DNA from: Zanthoxylum bungeanum
Taxonomy: Eukaryota > Streptophyta > Magnoliopsida > Sapindales > Rutaceae
Assembly (NCBI GenBank): GCA_019454045.1
Contig: SKCR01035607.1
Coordinates: forward strand, 1 to 64,000
DNA: 64,000 nucleotides
Direction of reading: 5' to 3'
A program made the translations under genes and the position numbers. This document shows, piece by piece, positions 36,890 to 49,356 of the stretch; within the stretch, counting starts at the first letter, position 1; every line of letters starts with the position of its first letter. Under the pieces are notes generated by a model, which saw only the letters and a program-made list of their open reading frames with translations, made no database searches and was not told the DNA's origin.

Positions 36890-38070
36890 AAATATTAATC
36901 ATATTGAGGAAGATGAACCGGCTACGTATGAGGAAGCGATACAAGGTATTGACTCTACTTTATGGCAAGATGTCATGAAGACCAAAATGGATTCCATGTA
37001 TACCAATCAATTTTGGACATTGGTTGATATACCAGAAGGCATTGTGTAAATGGGTCTTCAAATGAAGACAGACATGGATGGCAGCATATAAACGTACAAA
37101 GCTAGGCTTGTATCAAAAGGGCATCGTCATCAACATGGTGTCGATTACGACGAAACCTTTTACTTGTTTCCATGATTAAATCCATTCGGATAATGCTTGC
37201 TAATGCTGCATATTTCGATTATGAAATATGGCAGATGGACATCAAAACCGTTTTCCTTAATGGAAACCTTTTGGAGGATGTTTATATACAATAGCCTGAC
37301 GGTTTTGTCGTGCCAAAACATGCAAACAAGGTTTGCAAGTTAAATCGATCCATTTATGGATTGAAGCAAGCATCGCATTCTTGGAACCAACCTTTTGATG
37401 AAATCATAAAAGAATGTGGTTTCATTCAAAACAAAGATGATTCTTGTGTATATAAGAAGGTTAGTGGGAGCACACTGACATTCATTGTCCTATATGATGA
37501 TGATGTATTGCTTTTTAGCAATGACATTCCCATACTACAATCGGTGAAAGCTTGAATTTCATTAAAATTCTCCATAGAAAAACTTGGGAGAGGCAAACTT
37601 TATTCTAGGAATAAGGATCTACTGGGATAGATCTAAAAGTTGTTGGCACTCTTCGAGAACTCATACATTGAAAAACATGTACACGACCTGGTGTCTCATA
37701 TGCTTTGAGCATCTGCATTCACTATCAGGCCGATCCAGGTGATGGTCACTGAATTTATGTTAAGAACATCCTTATGTATCTTAGACAAACTAAGGATGGT
37801 TTCTTAATCTATGGAGATGGAGAACATGAGGTGACTAGGTTCACCGATGCAAGTTTCCAAATCCGATAAAGACGACTGTAAGTCACAATCAGGGTACATA
37901 TTTTATTTGAACAACGTAAGAGTGAGCTGGAAATCTTCAAAGCAAGATATTGTTACCGATTCAACAACAAAAGCGGAATACATTGCTGCGGCTGAGGCAG
38001 CAAAAGAAGCATTTTGGATCTATAAAATTCCTAATTGGATTAGGAGTAGTTCTGTTAGTTGCTGAGCTGG
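36890..38070 (+). pseudogene. Reverse transcriptase-RNase H of copia element C
   Basis: RT begins EDEPATYEEAIQGID (about 36910) and MDSMYTNQFWTLVD (36988). After stops and shifts, 37310-37555 is open with HANKVCKLNRSIYGLKQASH and FIVLYDDDVLLF, where the usual YVDD active site is YDDD. The region corresponding to 52026-52193 of D is absent (junction about 37661-37690), as in B and F. RNase H appears at 37847-38065 (KSQSGYIFYLNN, VTDSTTKAEYIAAAEAAKEA). Confidence 0.85.
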
Positions 38071-38278
38071 GCTACAGCACAGGCTAAAGAATTACGGTCT
38101 CATCAATGATCCAAGTATGTACTTCGACGGTTTCATCTTATTCGTGAGATCACACATCGTGGTGATGTCAAGATCGAAAAGATCGTTTCAGATGATAACC
38201 TTGCAAATCCGCTGACGAAAGCTATATCTCAGAATAGTTTGAGCGACCCGTACATAGTTCAGGTGTTGGACACTTGAG

Positions 38279-40064
38279 GAAATTGCTCTTTTATCATTTT
38301 GTAATTGGATTACTTGGATATATAAATGATAAAAGTCCATATGATTAGTACCAGATTAATAAGATATGAGATAGTATTAATCCACGAAAGGTTTAATCAT
38401 TAAATATCCATAGTCGTAGTATTATTGAGACTGGACATCGATAATGCGAAATAGACTAGTATTACACTTGTGCGCATTATGGAAGCTTAACGGCATAGTT
38501 CTCATTTATTTAAGTATTGGATACTTATGCAAGTGTGATAGGAGGTTCTATTAGTCGTTGGACCGGGAACAGCTTTGCTCTGGATAGACCCATCGGAGTC
38601 CCATTGGTATTATGACTATGTGTCTATGGGAATCCGAATCAGGGTAGGTGTATGTGGTCTTAAACTGAGACTTGCATCGCTAATGCTTGCGACAATCAGT
38701 ATACTTTGGTTTTGGTCGTTCGGAGCTTTAACAGGTTCTGTGTACGTCTCTTCATGGTTTACTGAGAATCGTAGTGTATTGGGTGTGATGTCAAGATGGG
38801 AGTATCACTTCAGTCATATGGAGATGATGATCACGCAGGATACAGAACTAGTACTCTTAAATATTACAGCTATCGGGATAGTATGACTAGGTCATGATTA
38901 TCTGATTACAGAGAATAGTTGCTGATGATCCGATATATGCTTCGTACGGGGCAGACACAATTCCAGCCTTAGGCCTAGCATGTGACATCCGATACTGGAT
39001 CGTATTACGCAATACATTATATAATACGCCTAACACATATTATATATTCCTCGTTGAATATTTCTGGAGAATTGGGTAGGCACGGTGCTTTGCTAGAAGC
39101 CAACCATGTTTTATAAATCGGTGAGAACGTGGTACAGGGTACGCACGTGTTCAGATAGTCCGATGACCGTATTTACTACCAATATATCCAGGGATCTCTA
39201 GGGTCGCTTCCCAAAGATTCACCGATGACATTTGACTCGAAAATAATTAATCTGTGATTAATTATGAGAGAGAAAATTAATCTAGGATTAATTACGGAAA
39301 GAATTTATTTGGGAATAATTTTGTCAAGAAGAGAGAACGCGATTAATTTGGAATTAATCGGTAAAGTAAATTTAATAGTTAAATTGGATTTTAATATTTA
39401 ATTTATTTAATTGGGCTAAAATAAGATATCAGATATATTAATTGAAATTGGATTTCAATACGGAATTAAAATTGGATTTTAATTCAAGCGAACGAATTAA
39501 TTCGGAATTAATTCGTTAGCGACTTTCATAATAATTTTGCTAGGCATAATTATTTAATTAAATTAGATTTAATTACATCGCGATGGAAAATTCGTTTAAT
39601 CGAATTAAACGAACCCGAGCCCAAAGTGTGTTGTGTAAGCCAACTTGAATTTTCAATTTAAAGTGGTGGGACCCACTTACTTACATCAAATGTCTACACA
39701 TTGATGGAAGTGGTTGGAAAGTATTAATTGGATTAATTACTCAACACAACTAACTTAAGTCAACTTTGGAAGTGAACTATTAAATCATCTCTCTCTTTTC
39801 TCCATGGTGGCCGAACCTTGCTCCCTCTCTTCTTGAATTTTCGTTACAAAAATTCACCTAAGCTAACACTTAAAGGAGTCATTTTAAGGTGATAGGGAAA
39901 CTCACCCTTGTGTTTGGAATTCAATTTAAGGCTTGGAGCTTCTTCATCCAAAGAAAGTTTTGAATTTTCTCATTCGTTCAATGTGAGAATTTCCGCAACT
40001 CTACTTGAATTATTCACTCACAAATCATGATTTATGGATCATTGGCATGTCTAGGACACTAACA
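38279..40064 (+). repeat. 3' LTR of copia element C, 5' end deleted
   Basis: Pol-side sequence runs to GTTGGACACTTGAG, then joins GAAATTGCTCTTTTATC, which lies about 75 bp inside the LTR. The purine tract and LTR start are therefore lost. The end ACTAACA is followed by gacac. Confidence 0.85.
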
Positions 40065-40708
40065 GACACTTCTCAAAATACATGCCAACAACTTATTAAT
40101 GCTAAATCTAACAATTCACATGGCTAGGGTATGCTATATGCGAAATGAGGCTTTCCTTTTCCAGCTTAAAACTGAAAAATGAGGAGAGGAAAAGAAAAAA
40201 GGAAACTTACTAGGCTTGGAAATATGTTAGGATGGATCAAAATGCTTTTGAAATGAAGCTAAATGTGGGAAAAGAAAATCCCTCAATCACTCATTTTTCT
40301 CTTTATTTTTTAGTGTGTGAGGGAGAGAGTGAGTAGTGTGCTATTTATAGAAAAAGTGGCGCTGATTTTGTGATGGAATGAGTGATTAGTATTATGCCAC
40401 CTCACATTTATATAGACTATTCCCAAAATTACTATAGCATCCGCGGAAATCTCGATTTTTTACTAGTTTCTGATTCGAATTTAAAAAAATATCCAACGCG
40501 AAAGTTGTAGGTCTTGATCTTAGATTTCCGACCATATTACTACAGGTTGTTCGGGACGGGACGTAAGCTTAGTTCCGAGTCGAAAATTCAAGGAATTTAT
40601 CGAATGTCCCACATGCCATTCTATGAGCACTTACTTGCTCAAACATGATTTATATCAAGTATTTTGCCTCCGAAAATATAATAGTCGTCGGAGTCACCGG
40701 ATGTTACA
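40065..40708 (-). mobile_element. Gypsy LTR, right portion (U3 side)
   Basis: This continues 26880-28732 after element C. On the minus strand it starts TGTAACATCCGGTGACTCC. A TATA box (CTATAAATAG) lies at 40341-40350, about 360 bp into the LTR, followed by a CT-rich leader. The outer side is bordered by the purine-rich end of an internal region, so this is the 3' LTR of a minus-strand element. Confidence 0.75.
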
Positions 40709-42589
40709 AATTCTCCCCTCCTTAAATAACATTCGTCCTCGAATCCTTTTTAAAACTAGAATTCTGGAGTCTTTTTAGATCTGAAATTCTCGATACTAAA
40801 CATCTTATCGCTAGTCACATGATTTGCATGCTATTTCTTAAGTCACCAACTTTTAACCGTCTACATACTTATTCTCTACTCTGCTTCATCAATTATATCA
40901 CAACTTCCCACAATTTTCCATATACTGTCATCATACCCTAAAATAATAGAACTATCATGCTGGATTTGAATGATATGTCTTGGAAGTCGTAACTAAGATT
41001 GTACTTTATTTCTGTCTATATGGACTCTTACTTTACTATAAACTATTTCATATTACCTGAGCTCACTATGAGTTAGAAATCAAAACCTTCGTCAAATTGA
41101 TCGTTCATTCTTTTACAAATAAGTATACATTGCTCTTTTTCTAGTCTTAATATTTGTTTCATACATAACACCTCATGAATTTTTGATTGAGTGGTAATTC
41201 CTCGTCTTTGTTTCGTAAATTCTTGCTGAATACTTAATACTACTGTCAAATTACAACTATTGTTATGCCTTACAAAAATCTCATTTTTAGACTTCTAACT
41301 ATGCCCAACATTACTTGTCTCAATCGGGTTCTTCCTAATGGTATTTTCGAATTTCTCTAGAAATACTAGCGTTCTCCATTATTAAGCCTTTTGCATGTAC
41401 TGATTCCATTCTGGTGCAAGTGTATAAAAGAATAATCTCTTGTATATTCCCTTCGTGTACAAACCAGTATTCATCTCTATAACTTAATTATTTAACTCTC
41501 TATTTTCTTATTAAGCTTCAAATATTTATGGGCTCTGTTCTTTCAAGTTCTCACTTTTCTGGCTATCTGTGGGGCTTAGCACTTCATAGTGCAATGTCAA
41601 ATTCTTCATGTACCTTTTTCTTACTAGTGTTATCTACTAAATGGCTTTTGTACTAAAGAGGTTAATTATGGGTAGCTTCTTTGGGATCCTTCTAAATTTG
41701 CTAATGACTTAGAAGCAAGGTTCTTAAGCTGAGCTTAACTGTATGTATACTTTTGTTTAAACTATATTCCCTGTTTTGACGTCGACGCTGGCGATTCGGT
41801 TCTAGATATAATTCATGCTCTGTCTGTACCATTACTTCCTCTGCTACTATAATTTCACTTACGGCGTTCTACATCAACTTATTTTCCATACTTAGTTGCA
41901 TTTTGGGATCTCCTCTTTTTCGTTGCTCTCATAGTCCTACGTTGTCAAGTGGCGATAATCGGATATATGCAGATATACACAAGTTCATAAACCTCATCTT
42001 TATCTGACGACCATTTACATGTGAAAAACATTATAACTAACCCACTACACTGAATGTAACTTTGTAGTTAACTTATCTTCTCGATTCCATTATATACTAC
42101 GTATCTACCAAACCACCCATATATATGGCTGTCTGGTTGACTTAACTATGGCCGGTTACTTCATCTTGATCAAGTGAACTAAAATGTAATAGAACTTTAG
42201 TTTCATTTCAATACTGAGAAATCTTGTTATTATGTTCTTCCGTCATCGCTTATTTGGTAGTCTCCTCTACTATTATTGACACTTCGACAATTCCATTTCC
42301 AACCCTTTGACTTATTGACACTTTCTGTCTTCTTTCCTGCTCTATTCTATACTTGAAATTTTTTTGGTCTATGTCTCTGTTTCCTTATCAGAAGGATATC
42401 ATCTCTTGCATATCCCTAGCCATGTCTAACGTTATTCTTTTGTATTCCCGTCACTACTATACTAATACATCATCTCTTCATCGTTCCAACTAGACAACTT
42501 CTCTTTTAAATCTCTCACTTAGAGCTATTTTCTTTTTATATTATGTTCTTGTACTATATCTCAAGGTTTATGTTTCGGTCTCCTTCCAC
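40709..42589 (-). other. Internal region next to the gypsy LTR, non-coding
   Basis: On the minus strand, GGATTCGAGGACGAATG and TTAAGGAGGGGAGAA (40750-40709) run into the LTR. This is the usual end of gypsy pol plus polypurine tract. Beyond that, nearly 1.9 kb of T/C-rich (plus strand) sequence shows no pol domain or long frame on either strand. It is either very decayed or a non-autonomous interior. Confidence 0.5.
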
Positions 42590-43141
42590 TAGGGCTGAGC
42601 ACCGGTTCCGGTTCTACCCGGAACCGGTTGGAACCGAACCAATTTTTCGGGTTTGGAATCAGAATCGGTTGTAACCGGTCCAGTTTCGATTCCAAATTGA
42701 AGGAATCGATTTTTGGAACCGGAACTATAACCTTTTTGGAACCGGAACCATAACCTTTTTGGGAACCGAATTTCAGAATCGAAATCGGAACCTGTTTTGG
42801 GAATGAAATTTCAGAACCAGAACCGGAACCTGTTTTGGGAACCGAAATTAAACACAATTTCATAACCCAGAATTAAAGTCCAATTTAAACTCAATTTCAT
42901 AACCAATTTTAAAACCAAATTTAAACCCAATTTCATAACCAGTTTTAAAATCCAATTTAAACACAATTTCATAACCCAGAATTAAAGTCCAATTTAAACT
43001 CAATTTCATAACCAATTTTAAAACCCAATTTAAACCCAATTTCATAACCCAAATTAAAATCCATTTAAAATCCAATTTCATAACCCAAATTAAAACTCAA
43101 TTAAAACCCAATTTAAACATAGGCACTTCCAATAAGAATAT
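42590..43141. repeat. hAT-like end plus GGAACC repeats and 37-bp satellite
   Basis: TAGGGCTGAGCACCGGTTCC at 42590 resembles the terminal inverted repeat of some plant hAT transposons. Degenerate GGAACCGGAACC repeats follow to about 42845. Then about seven units of roughly 37 bp containing AATTTCATAACC run to about 43120, with a higher-order copy of three units (period about 112 bp: 42851 and 42963). No matching right terminus was found before the LTR fragment at 43142. The frames in here simply translate the satellite. Confidence 0.5.
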
Positions 43142-43780
43142 TGATCGGCGTGATTACACACGTATAACGCAAGCGTATATATCGTTCAAGTAGTCTAAAA
43201 TGCATTGATCCCACGATGACTTAATATCTAAGCTATTAATTTATGAAGCCAAATATTTACAAGTATTTAATAGATTGGTTGTTTGATTTGATGATGAATT
43301 TAAACTAAAACAAGTAAATAAAACAATGTGAAAGTGAATTAAAGGAAAATTCAATATTATTAAACTATCCAGGGTTGTGAATCCTTCCAATATCTTTTAA
43401 AGATGAAGTGGTTATCTCATGTTTGTGTAATATATTAACATGGAACACGAAATTATGCAAAAGCCTTTGTCGATGGTCAGATGCAAATACCCAGTGTAAC
43501 CCAATTAATCATATGTCTATGTCAACCAAGTTACCTGAATTAATTAAGATTAAGTTCCAATTGTGGCTACCCACGCCCGACAGATATATGTCTATCCTGG
43601 AAGGAAATCTATTAAGGGGTATCTAATCCTTAAGGGAGATCGTTGGCTATTAAGTCTAAGACTGAAACCTAAAATTCATTCGTCAAGTTTATTTTAAGTT
43701 TACCACATCAATCTTATTAATGGCTAGTTAACAAGAAGCATTAAGTTTAAGACTTAATAAATAAACCTTTATATTACCTC
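43142..43780 (-). mobile_element. Athila-family LTR fragment
   Basis: It starts TGATCGGCGTGATTACACACG and is collinear with 15693-16345, breaking off after CTTTATATTACC. It joins directly to integrase sequence of copia element D. It has the inner (R/U5) end only, with no TATA or U3. Confidence 0.75.
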
Positions 43781-43789
43781 AAATTCATA

Positions 43790-44398
43790 AGACGTCTGCG
43801 AATCTTGTTTATTAGGCAAAGTGCCTAAAACACCTTTTAGCTGTAAAGGTGCATGTGCCACGGAACTGTTAGCCCTCGTTCATAGTGACGTGTGCGGGCC
43901 CATGTCTAGCCAGGCTAGAGGTGGATATGAATACTTCATAACCTTTACGGATGATGCATCGCGTTATTGTTATGTGTATCTTATGAGACACAAGTCGGAA
44001 ACCTTTGAGAAATTCAAAGAGTTTCGACACGAAGTAGAAAAACAGACCGGTAAAAGTATTAAAACATTAAGGTCGGACCGTGGTGGAGAATACTTAAGCA
44101 ATGAGTTTCTCGATTACTTGAAAGAGTATGGTATTATTTCACAGTGGACTCCTCCCGGAACACCTCAATTAAACGGTGTGTCTGAATGGAGAAACTGAAC
44201 TTTGTTGGACATGGTAAGGTCTATGATGAGTCGCACAGAGCTACCAATTTCCTTCTGGGGATATGCATTGAACAATGCAATACTTATTTTGAATAAGGTT
44301 CCGTCAAAGTCTGTTCAACAGACTCCATATAAAATATGGACAGGAAAGAAACTGGGTTTCTCATTCCTGAAGATTTGGGGATGCTGGGTGTCACGGGA
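43790..44398 (+). pseudogene. Integrase part of copia element D
   Basis: VCESCLLGK opens the segment, followed by LVHSDVCGPMSSQARGGYEY, TFTDDASRYCYVYLM (catalytic Asp residues present), LRSDRGGEYLSNEFLDYLK and GTPQLNGVSE. One TGA at about 44196 replaces Arg of RNRTLLDMV (CGA to TGA). Next come SFWGYALNNAIL and FLKIWGCW, where the insertion at 44399 interrupts. The N-terminal zinc-finger histidines are lost at the left break. Confidence 0.85.
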
Positions 44399-45508
44399 CA
44401 ACTTTTTCCTTAACGGAAAAAGGGCTAGTGCGGCACTTACCAAGGGTCACGTCCCGTGTAAGTCAGCCTTACCCAAAGCCTTTATCCCCAAATTCACATT
44501 TTGGGAGACTACAGACCCATAATTTATTGATTTACGAAATCTCAGAACTATCTCGAAGCATACACACGCGGGCCCGCACAACACCGGGACCGGCACTCGA
44601 ATAGTACAACTGGATATAAAATATGGCATTTTCCCGCCAACTCAATCTCGACAATCCATACGTTGTCTAAGGGCGAGAGGGCTCACGGCTAAAGCCCTAA
44701 GACCACTGAAGCCCCCTTGGCCACACTCAAGGTTCACCTAGGCTTCCCCCTAAAGAGGTTTTAGAGACATTGCACATGTTTCACCAGTATACACATCTGG
44801 CGCTTGAGTTGTCACACCCCCCCTAAAATCTATATTAAGAGGAGTTTTCGAGAACTCTTTTGGGCATTCAATAAGCCACCATATAATTGACTTTGGGTTA
44901 AAATCTCGTCCCTAAACGAGCTCGTCTTGATGGATTTCCACAACACCCCATTATTGGGGCAAAGTGCACAGTAAGGCCCAAAAGTGGGCACACTGCCAAA
45001 ATCTCCCCGAAAATCTTAAAATCTAACTCTGGGGCTGAAACTTTCTCAGTACATGTGACCATAATATTCACTTATGAACTTGGTCCCACTCGATCCGGCT
45101 CTCCGGCACGTTAGCTCATTCACAATGTCCAAACTAGGCCAACGTCTAGCTATATGCTAGCACATCTCTAATTCTCCCGACAAAATTCCAAATGGGACCT
45201 CACGGGCGAAAACTCTCCAGTACATAGGCTCATGAGAGATACTTGGGACCTGGAGTGAGCTCGATGCGGCACTCCGGAACATAAGCTCCTTCACAACTCC
45301 ACAATACTACGATAGCGGCTAGCGGCAAGCGAGTATGTTTCTAATTCTCCAGGAAAACTTCTAAATAAGGCTTAACGGATGGAAACTCACCAGTACAAGG
45401 GTACATGAAGGGTACATATAACCCTTAACGACCTTAAACTGATGTCCCGAAACATGAGCTTCTTTATAATGTGACTAAACGTCATAGCCTTAAGCTAAGA
45501 CTGTGACA
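44399..45508 (-). repeat. 3' LTR of the non-autonomous element
   Basis: 1110 bp, TGTCACGGGACAACTTTTTC to GACTGTGACA. A small inverted repeat TTTTTCCTTAACGGAAAAA lies 10 bp inside the end. Confidence 0.85.
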
Positions 45509-47645
45509 TTCTCCCCTACTTCATTCATCGACGTCCTCGATGATGGCATAAACTGAGGGTTGTCCAACCCGTATTTGATCACGAATCTCTTTTGATTCTT
45601 ATAAACAAGGCACACAGTGAAGACATTGCAATGACATTTGTCTCGACGAATGAAATTACATGTCCACGTTAGTAACATTATGCAACTTTATAATGAATTG
45701 GGCACACAATATCTAAACATAAAACATCATATACACTCCCGTACATAAGTCTTTGTTTTTGACATAATGGCTTAACTCTGTCACTAGGCACAAGTTCCCG
45801 AACAAGGTTGAATTGCCAACCCAACACACTGCTCATACAGCTTCTAGGAATCCCCATCATTACATGTGGAACAACTCCACACACGTGATTGTGTATTAGT
45901 TTTCGTGTCCAGTCTCAGTCACAACTCCATACAAACTCTCGTGTATGAGTGTTTCTGATTTCGGGCACTACTTTCTACATGCTCTTGTGAGCGAGTTTTC
46001 ATTTTCGATTCAGTAACATCTTACAGAAAAGACGCCATACACGTAAACGTGAATGGGTTTTGATAAAAACAAAGAGGTTTTGTTCATTTTGATTATGAAT
46101 AGATCGGTTGTTCACTTCACCCTGACCCTCTGCCTACCTATTCTTTAAGGCGCTCGGCGTAGCACATCGGGTCTCCCGAAGATGAACACACACACGATCC
46201 ATAATTAGCCTATGATGGAGCTAATTTCCCACTAGTCCCCTCTTGGACACACATAGTTGCTCTCATTTCACTAGCTACTATCTCTATCTCACACTCAACT
46301 CTGGGTCACTTGCTCTGTCATGAGCTTCTCAATTGTCTCGATACTCAACTCTCGCAATAAATTATCTCCATTCATGTGACCACTCTTGGTCATCTCACTT
46401 TATTACTCTTAGACACCAAGCCAACTTGTTCTACTCCCAGGGTGTTTACCACCCCCTCTGGCACTCTTGCCAATTTTACACCGACTCCCAAGGTCATTTC
46501 ACAAAACTTTCTTCGACATTGGATCACTTCCTCGAAGCTATCTCCATTCTCAAACTCACTCCAAAGCCAAAATCACACATTTGGCCCATTACCCGTGTAA
46601 CTCATACATACACTCTCATTTCGACTACTCGTAGTCGTATTGTGCCACAAGTATTCTCCGAAACATGCACTCTTCCGAGATCACACTCACATCTCTCCAC
46701 AATTGCAACTCACATGAAACCTTTGTGCAACTCATTGCACTTCCAACTCAAAATGCACTCTACCTTAACGAGCAACTCGTTATGTTGCCGAAAATATCTC
46801 GGCTTCTGTCTTCCACTCAATCGTTACCTAACCAAAATGATGGTTATTACATTCCACAAGGATCTTTTAGGAATACCTGACTCACTTCAGGTTCACTCCC
46901 CCACTTTTACTTTGGCCTATCTCAAGCCATTGCACTTCTGTTGGCGTTCCCCTTTAGGGAGTCCACACAACTCATTGCTCATATCCTTAAGTTGATGGCC
47001 TTCCCACACACGGGAATCGAAACAACTCATTGTTCATAGCCTTACGAAGGCTTTACTCGATAAAATATTTCTAAATTACTCACAGAAACCATCGGGTTCA
47101 CACTCAGTCCCTGACATTGCCTCATACGATAGGACTACTCATCTCGACTCTCTATCACGTTATGGCACTCAACTGCCATGGGAAAAAGGTTTCACGCCCC
47201 TTTGAACCCCACACAACTTCAACCAACCCCCTATCAGGTTCTCATGGACACATATACTAATGCCAATATCACATCGGCACCCTCGTGATGTTTCTTATAC
47301 ATCTCAAATATGTCTCACACCCTCACGGTGTATAAACCACATGCTTGTCTCTCGTAGAAAAGTTTCACATCCATTTCGAGTCTCTCCCGAACATTTTGGC
47401 TACACCCAAGCCAACCTCATATGAAACTAGCACTTCTTATGTGCTCTCACATTGTCTAACATCAATTCATCTCAATTAGGGATTTATACTTCCCCTCGTG
47501 TACCATCGGGCACTCTCGGGGCTTCTTCTCGATCCTTTTCTCTACCGAGGCTTCACACTAGCCTTACGATATTCACATAATCTCAATAACATCTACTCAC
47601 GTGCGTAGACATACCACGTACCCAACAAAGGGCTTTGATACCAAC
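45509..47645 (-). other. Non-coding interior of the non-autonomous element
   Basis: The plus strand is rich in CACTC/CTCAC and has a 220-codon open frame (46333-46995) that runs antisense to the element, is Ser/Leu/His/Thr-rich and shows no domain. I treat it as composition-driven. Next to the left LTR the minus strand reads GAGGACGTCGATGAATGAAG then TAGGGGAGAA, a gypsy-type purine tract. Confidence 0.6.
47630..47643 (-). promoter_or_regulatory. Primer-binding site of the non-autonomous element
   Basis: The minus strand reads TGGTATCAAAGCCC two bases from the LTR end, a tRNA-Met-type site common in plant LTR elements. It sets the orientation. Confidence 0.8.
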
Positions 47646-48769
47646 TGTCACGGGCCAACTTTTTCCTTAAAGGAAAAAGGGCTCGTGCGGCACTTACCAA
47701 GGGTCATGTCCCGTGTAAGTCAGCCTTACCTAAAGCCTTTGTCCCCAAATTCACATTTTGGGAGGCTACAGACCCATAATTTATTGATTTACGAAAGCTC
47801 GCAAACTATCTCGAAGCATACACACATGGGCCCGCACAACACCGGTACCCAGCACTCGAATAGCACAACCGGATATAAAATATGGCATTTTCCCGCCAAC
47901 TCAATCTCGACAACACACCATTGTCCACATGTTGTCTAAGGGCAAGAGAGTTCATGGCTAAAGCTCCAAGACTACTGAAGCCCCCTTGGCCACACCCAAG
48001 GTTCACCTAGCTCCCCCTAAAGAGGTTTTAGAGACATTGCACATGTTTCACCAGTATACACATCTGGCGCTTGAGTTGTCACACCCCCCCTAAAATATAT
48101 ATTAAGAGGAGTTTCCGGGAACTCTTCCAGGCTTTCAATAAGCCACCATATAAGTGACTTTGGGTTAAAATCTCGTCGCTAAACGAGCTCGTCTTGATGG
48201 GTTTCCACAACACCCCCATTGTTGCGGCAAAGTGCACAATAAGGCCCAAAAGTGGGCACACTGCCAAAATCTCCCAGCAAATCTCAAAATCTAACTCTAG
48301 GGCTGAAATTTTCCCAGTACATGTGACCATAATATTCACTTATGAACTTGGTCCCACTCGATCCGGCTCTCCGGCACGTTAGCTCCTTCACAATGTCCAA
48401 ACTAGGCCAACGTCTAGCTATATGCTATCACATCTCTAATTCTCCCGACAAACTTCCAAACGGGACCTCACGGGTGAAAACTCCCCCGTACATAGGCCCA
48501 TGAGAGATACTTGGGATCTAGAGTGAGCTCGATCCGGAACTCCGGAACATAAGCTCCTTCACAACTCCACAATACTACGCTAGCGGCAAGCGAGTATGTT
48601 TCTAATTCTCCAGGCAAAATTCCGAATAAAGCTTCACGGATGGAAACTCACCAATATAAGGGTACATGAATGGTACATATAACCCTTAACGACCTTAAAC
48701 TGATGTCCCGAAACATGAGCTCTTTTACAATGTGACTAAACATCATAGCCTTAAGCTAAGACCGTGACA
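47646..48769 (-). repeat. 5' LTR of the non-autonomous element
   Basis: 1124 bp, starting TGTCACGGGCCAAC and ending GACCGTGACA, collinear with 44399-45508 apart from small indels. Confidence 0.85.
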
Positions 48770-48774
48770 CTGGG

Positions 48775-49356
48775 CATACGTTAAACGTTTGGATGGTACC
48801 AAACTAGAACCCAAATCAGATAAGTGTCTATTTGTAGGTTATCCTAGGGAAACCAAAGGATATTACTTCGACAACTCACAAGAGAACAAAGTATTTGTTG
48901 CTCTACATGCGGTTTTCCTCGAAAATGAATTCTTAAATGCATTGGTAAGTGGGAGGAAAGTAGAACTCGATGAAAATCAGAGTGATACTGTTCCTGGCAC
49001 CGATTCCTTAACGGAACATGAACAGTTCATCAGGGATAAGACTGTACCATAATCTTCTAATACACAAGAACCGCGTAGGTCGGAGAGAGTCAGAAAACAA
49101 CCTGAGAGGTATGGGTTTATGATCTCACCTCACGTGGATATTAATCTTATTGAGGATAACGAGCCGGCTACGTGTGAGGAAGCGATACAAGATATCGACT
49201 TCGCTTTATGGCAAGAAGCCATGAAATCCGAAATGGATTCCATGTATACCAACCAAGTTTGGACATTGGTTGATGCACCAGAAGGCGTAAAGCCTATTGG
49301 TTACAAATGGGTCTTCAAGAAGAAGAGCGAAATGGATGGCAACATACAAACGTACA
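48775..49356 (+). pseudogene. Integrase C-terminus and RT start of copia element D
   Basis: It resumes with RLDGTKLEPKSDKCLFVGYP and ETKGYYFDNSQENKVFVALH. A stop at about 49050 precedes the linker RRSERVRKQPERYGF. The RT N-terminus follows: EEAIQDIDFALWQEAMKSEM, MYTNQVWTLVDAPEGVKPIG, YKWVFKKKSEMDGNIQTY. It is cut by the solo LTR after cgtaca. Confidence 0.85.

Larger units (their letters stand above)
28733..40064 (+). mobile_element. Copia element C, complete insertion with 5-bp target duplication
   Basis: The element starts TGTTGGACAATTATGACC and ends GGACACTAACA, flanked by gacac on both sides. The 5' LTR (28733-29344 plus 31225-32467, about 1.86 kb) is split by an inverted solo LTR of the same family. 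Then come the primer site at 32469, leader, gag-pol remains, and the 3' LTR (38279-40064), which has lost its first 70-80 bp and the purine tract. The two LTRs look roughly 90-95% alike by eye. The element cannot be active: zinc knuckle, protease, integrase and RT all carry key-residue changes or stops. Confidence 0.9.
44399..48769 (-). mobile_element. Complete non-autonomous LTR retrotransposon (4371 bp)
   Basis: Terminal repeats 44399-45508 and 47646-48769 both start TGTCACGGG and end GTGACA and look about 92% alike by eye. A perfect 5-bp duplication ctggg flanks the element (44394-44398, 48770-48774), and copia D coding resumes exactly after it. On the minus strand a tRNA-Met-type primer site adjoins the right LTR and a purine tract with GAGGACG adjoins the left LTR, the gypsy arrangement. 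The 2.1-kb interior has no gag or pol. It resembles a small LARD-type element that depends on proteins from a partner. Confidence 0.9.

Noticed and set aside
42860..43081. 73-codon repetitive frame (WVMKLGLNWVLKL type)
   Set aside because: It only reflects the 37-bp satellite.
46333..46995. 220-codon open frame, the longest on the plus strand in its region
   Set aside because: It runs antisense inside the non-autonomous element, follows a CACTC-rich composition, overlaps other open frames on the same strand and shows no domain.
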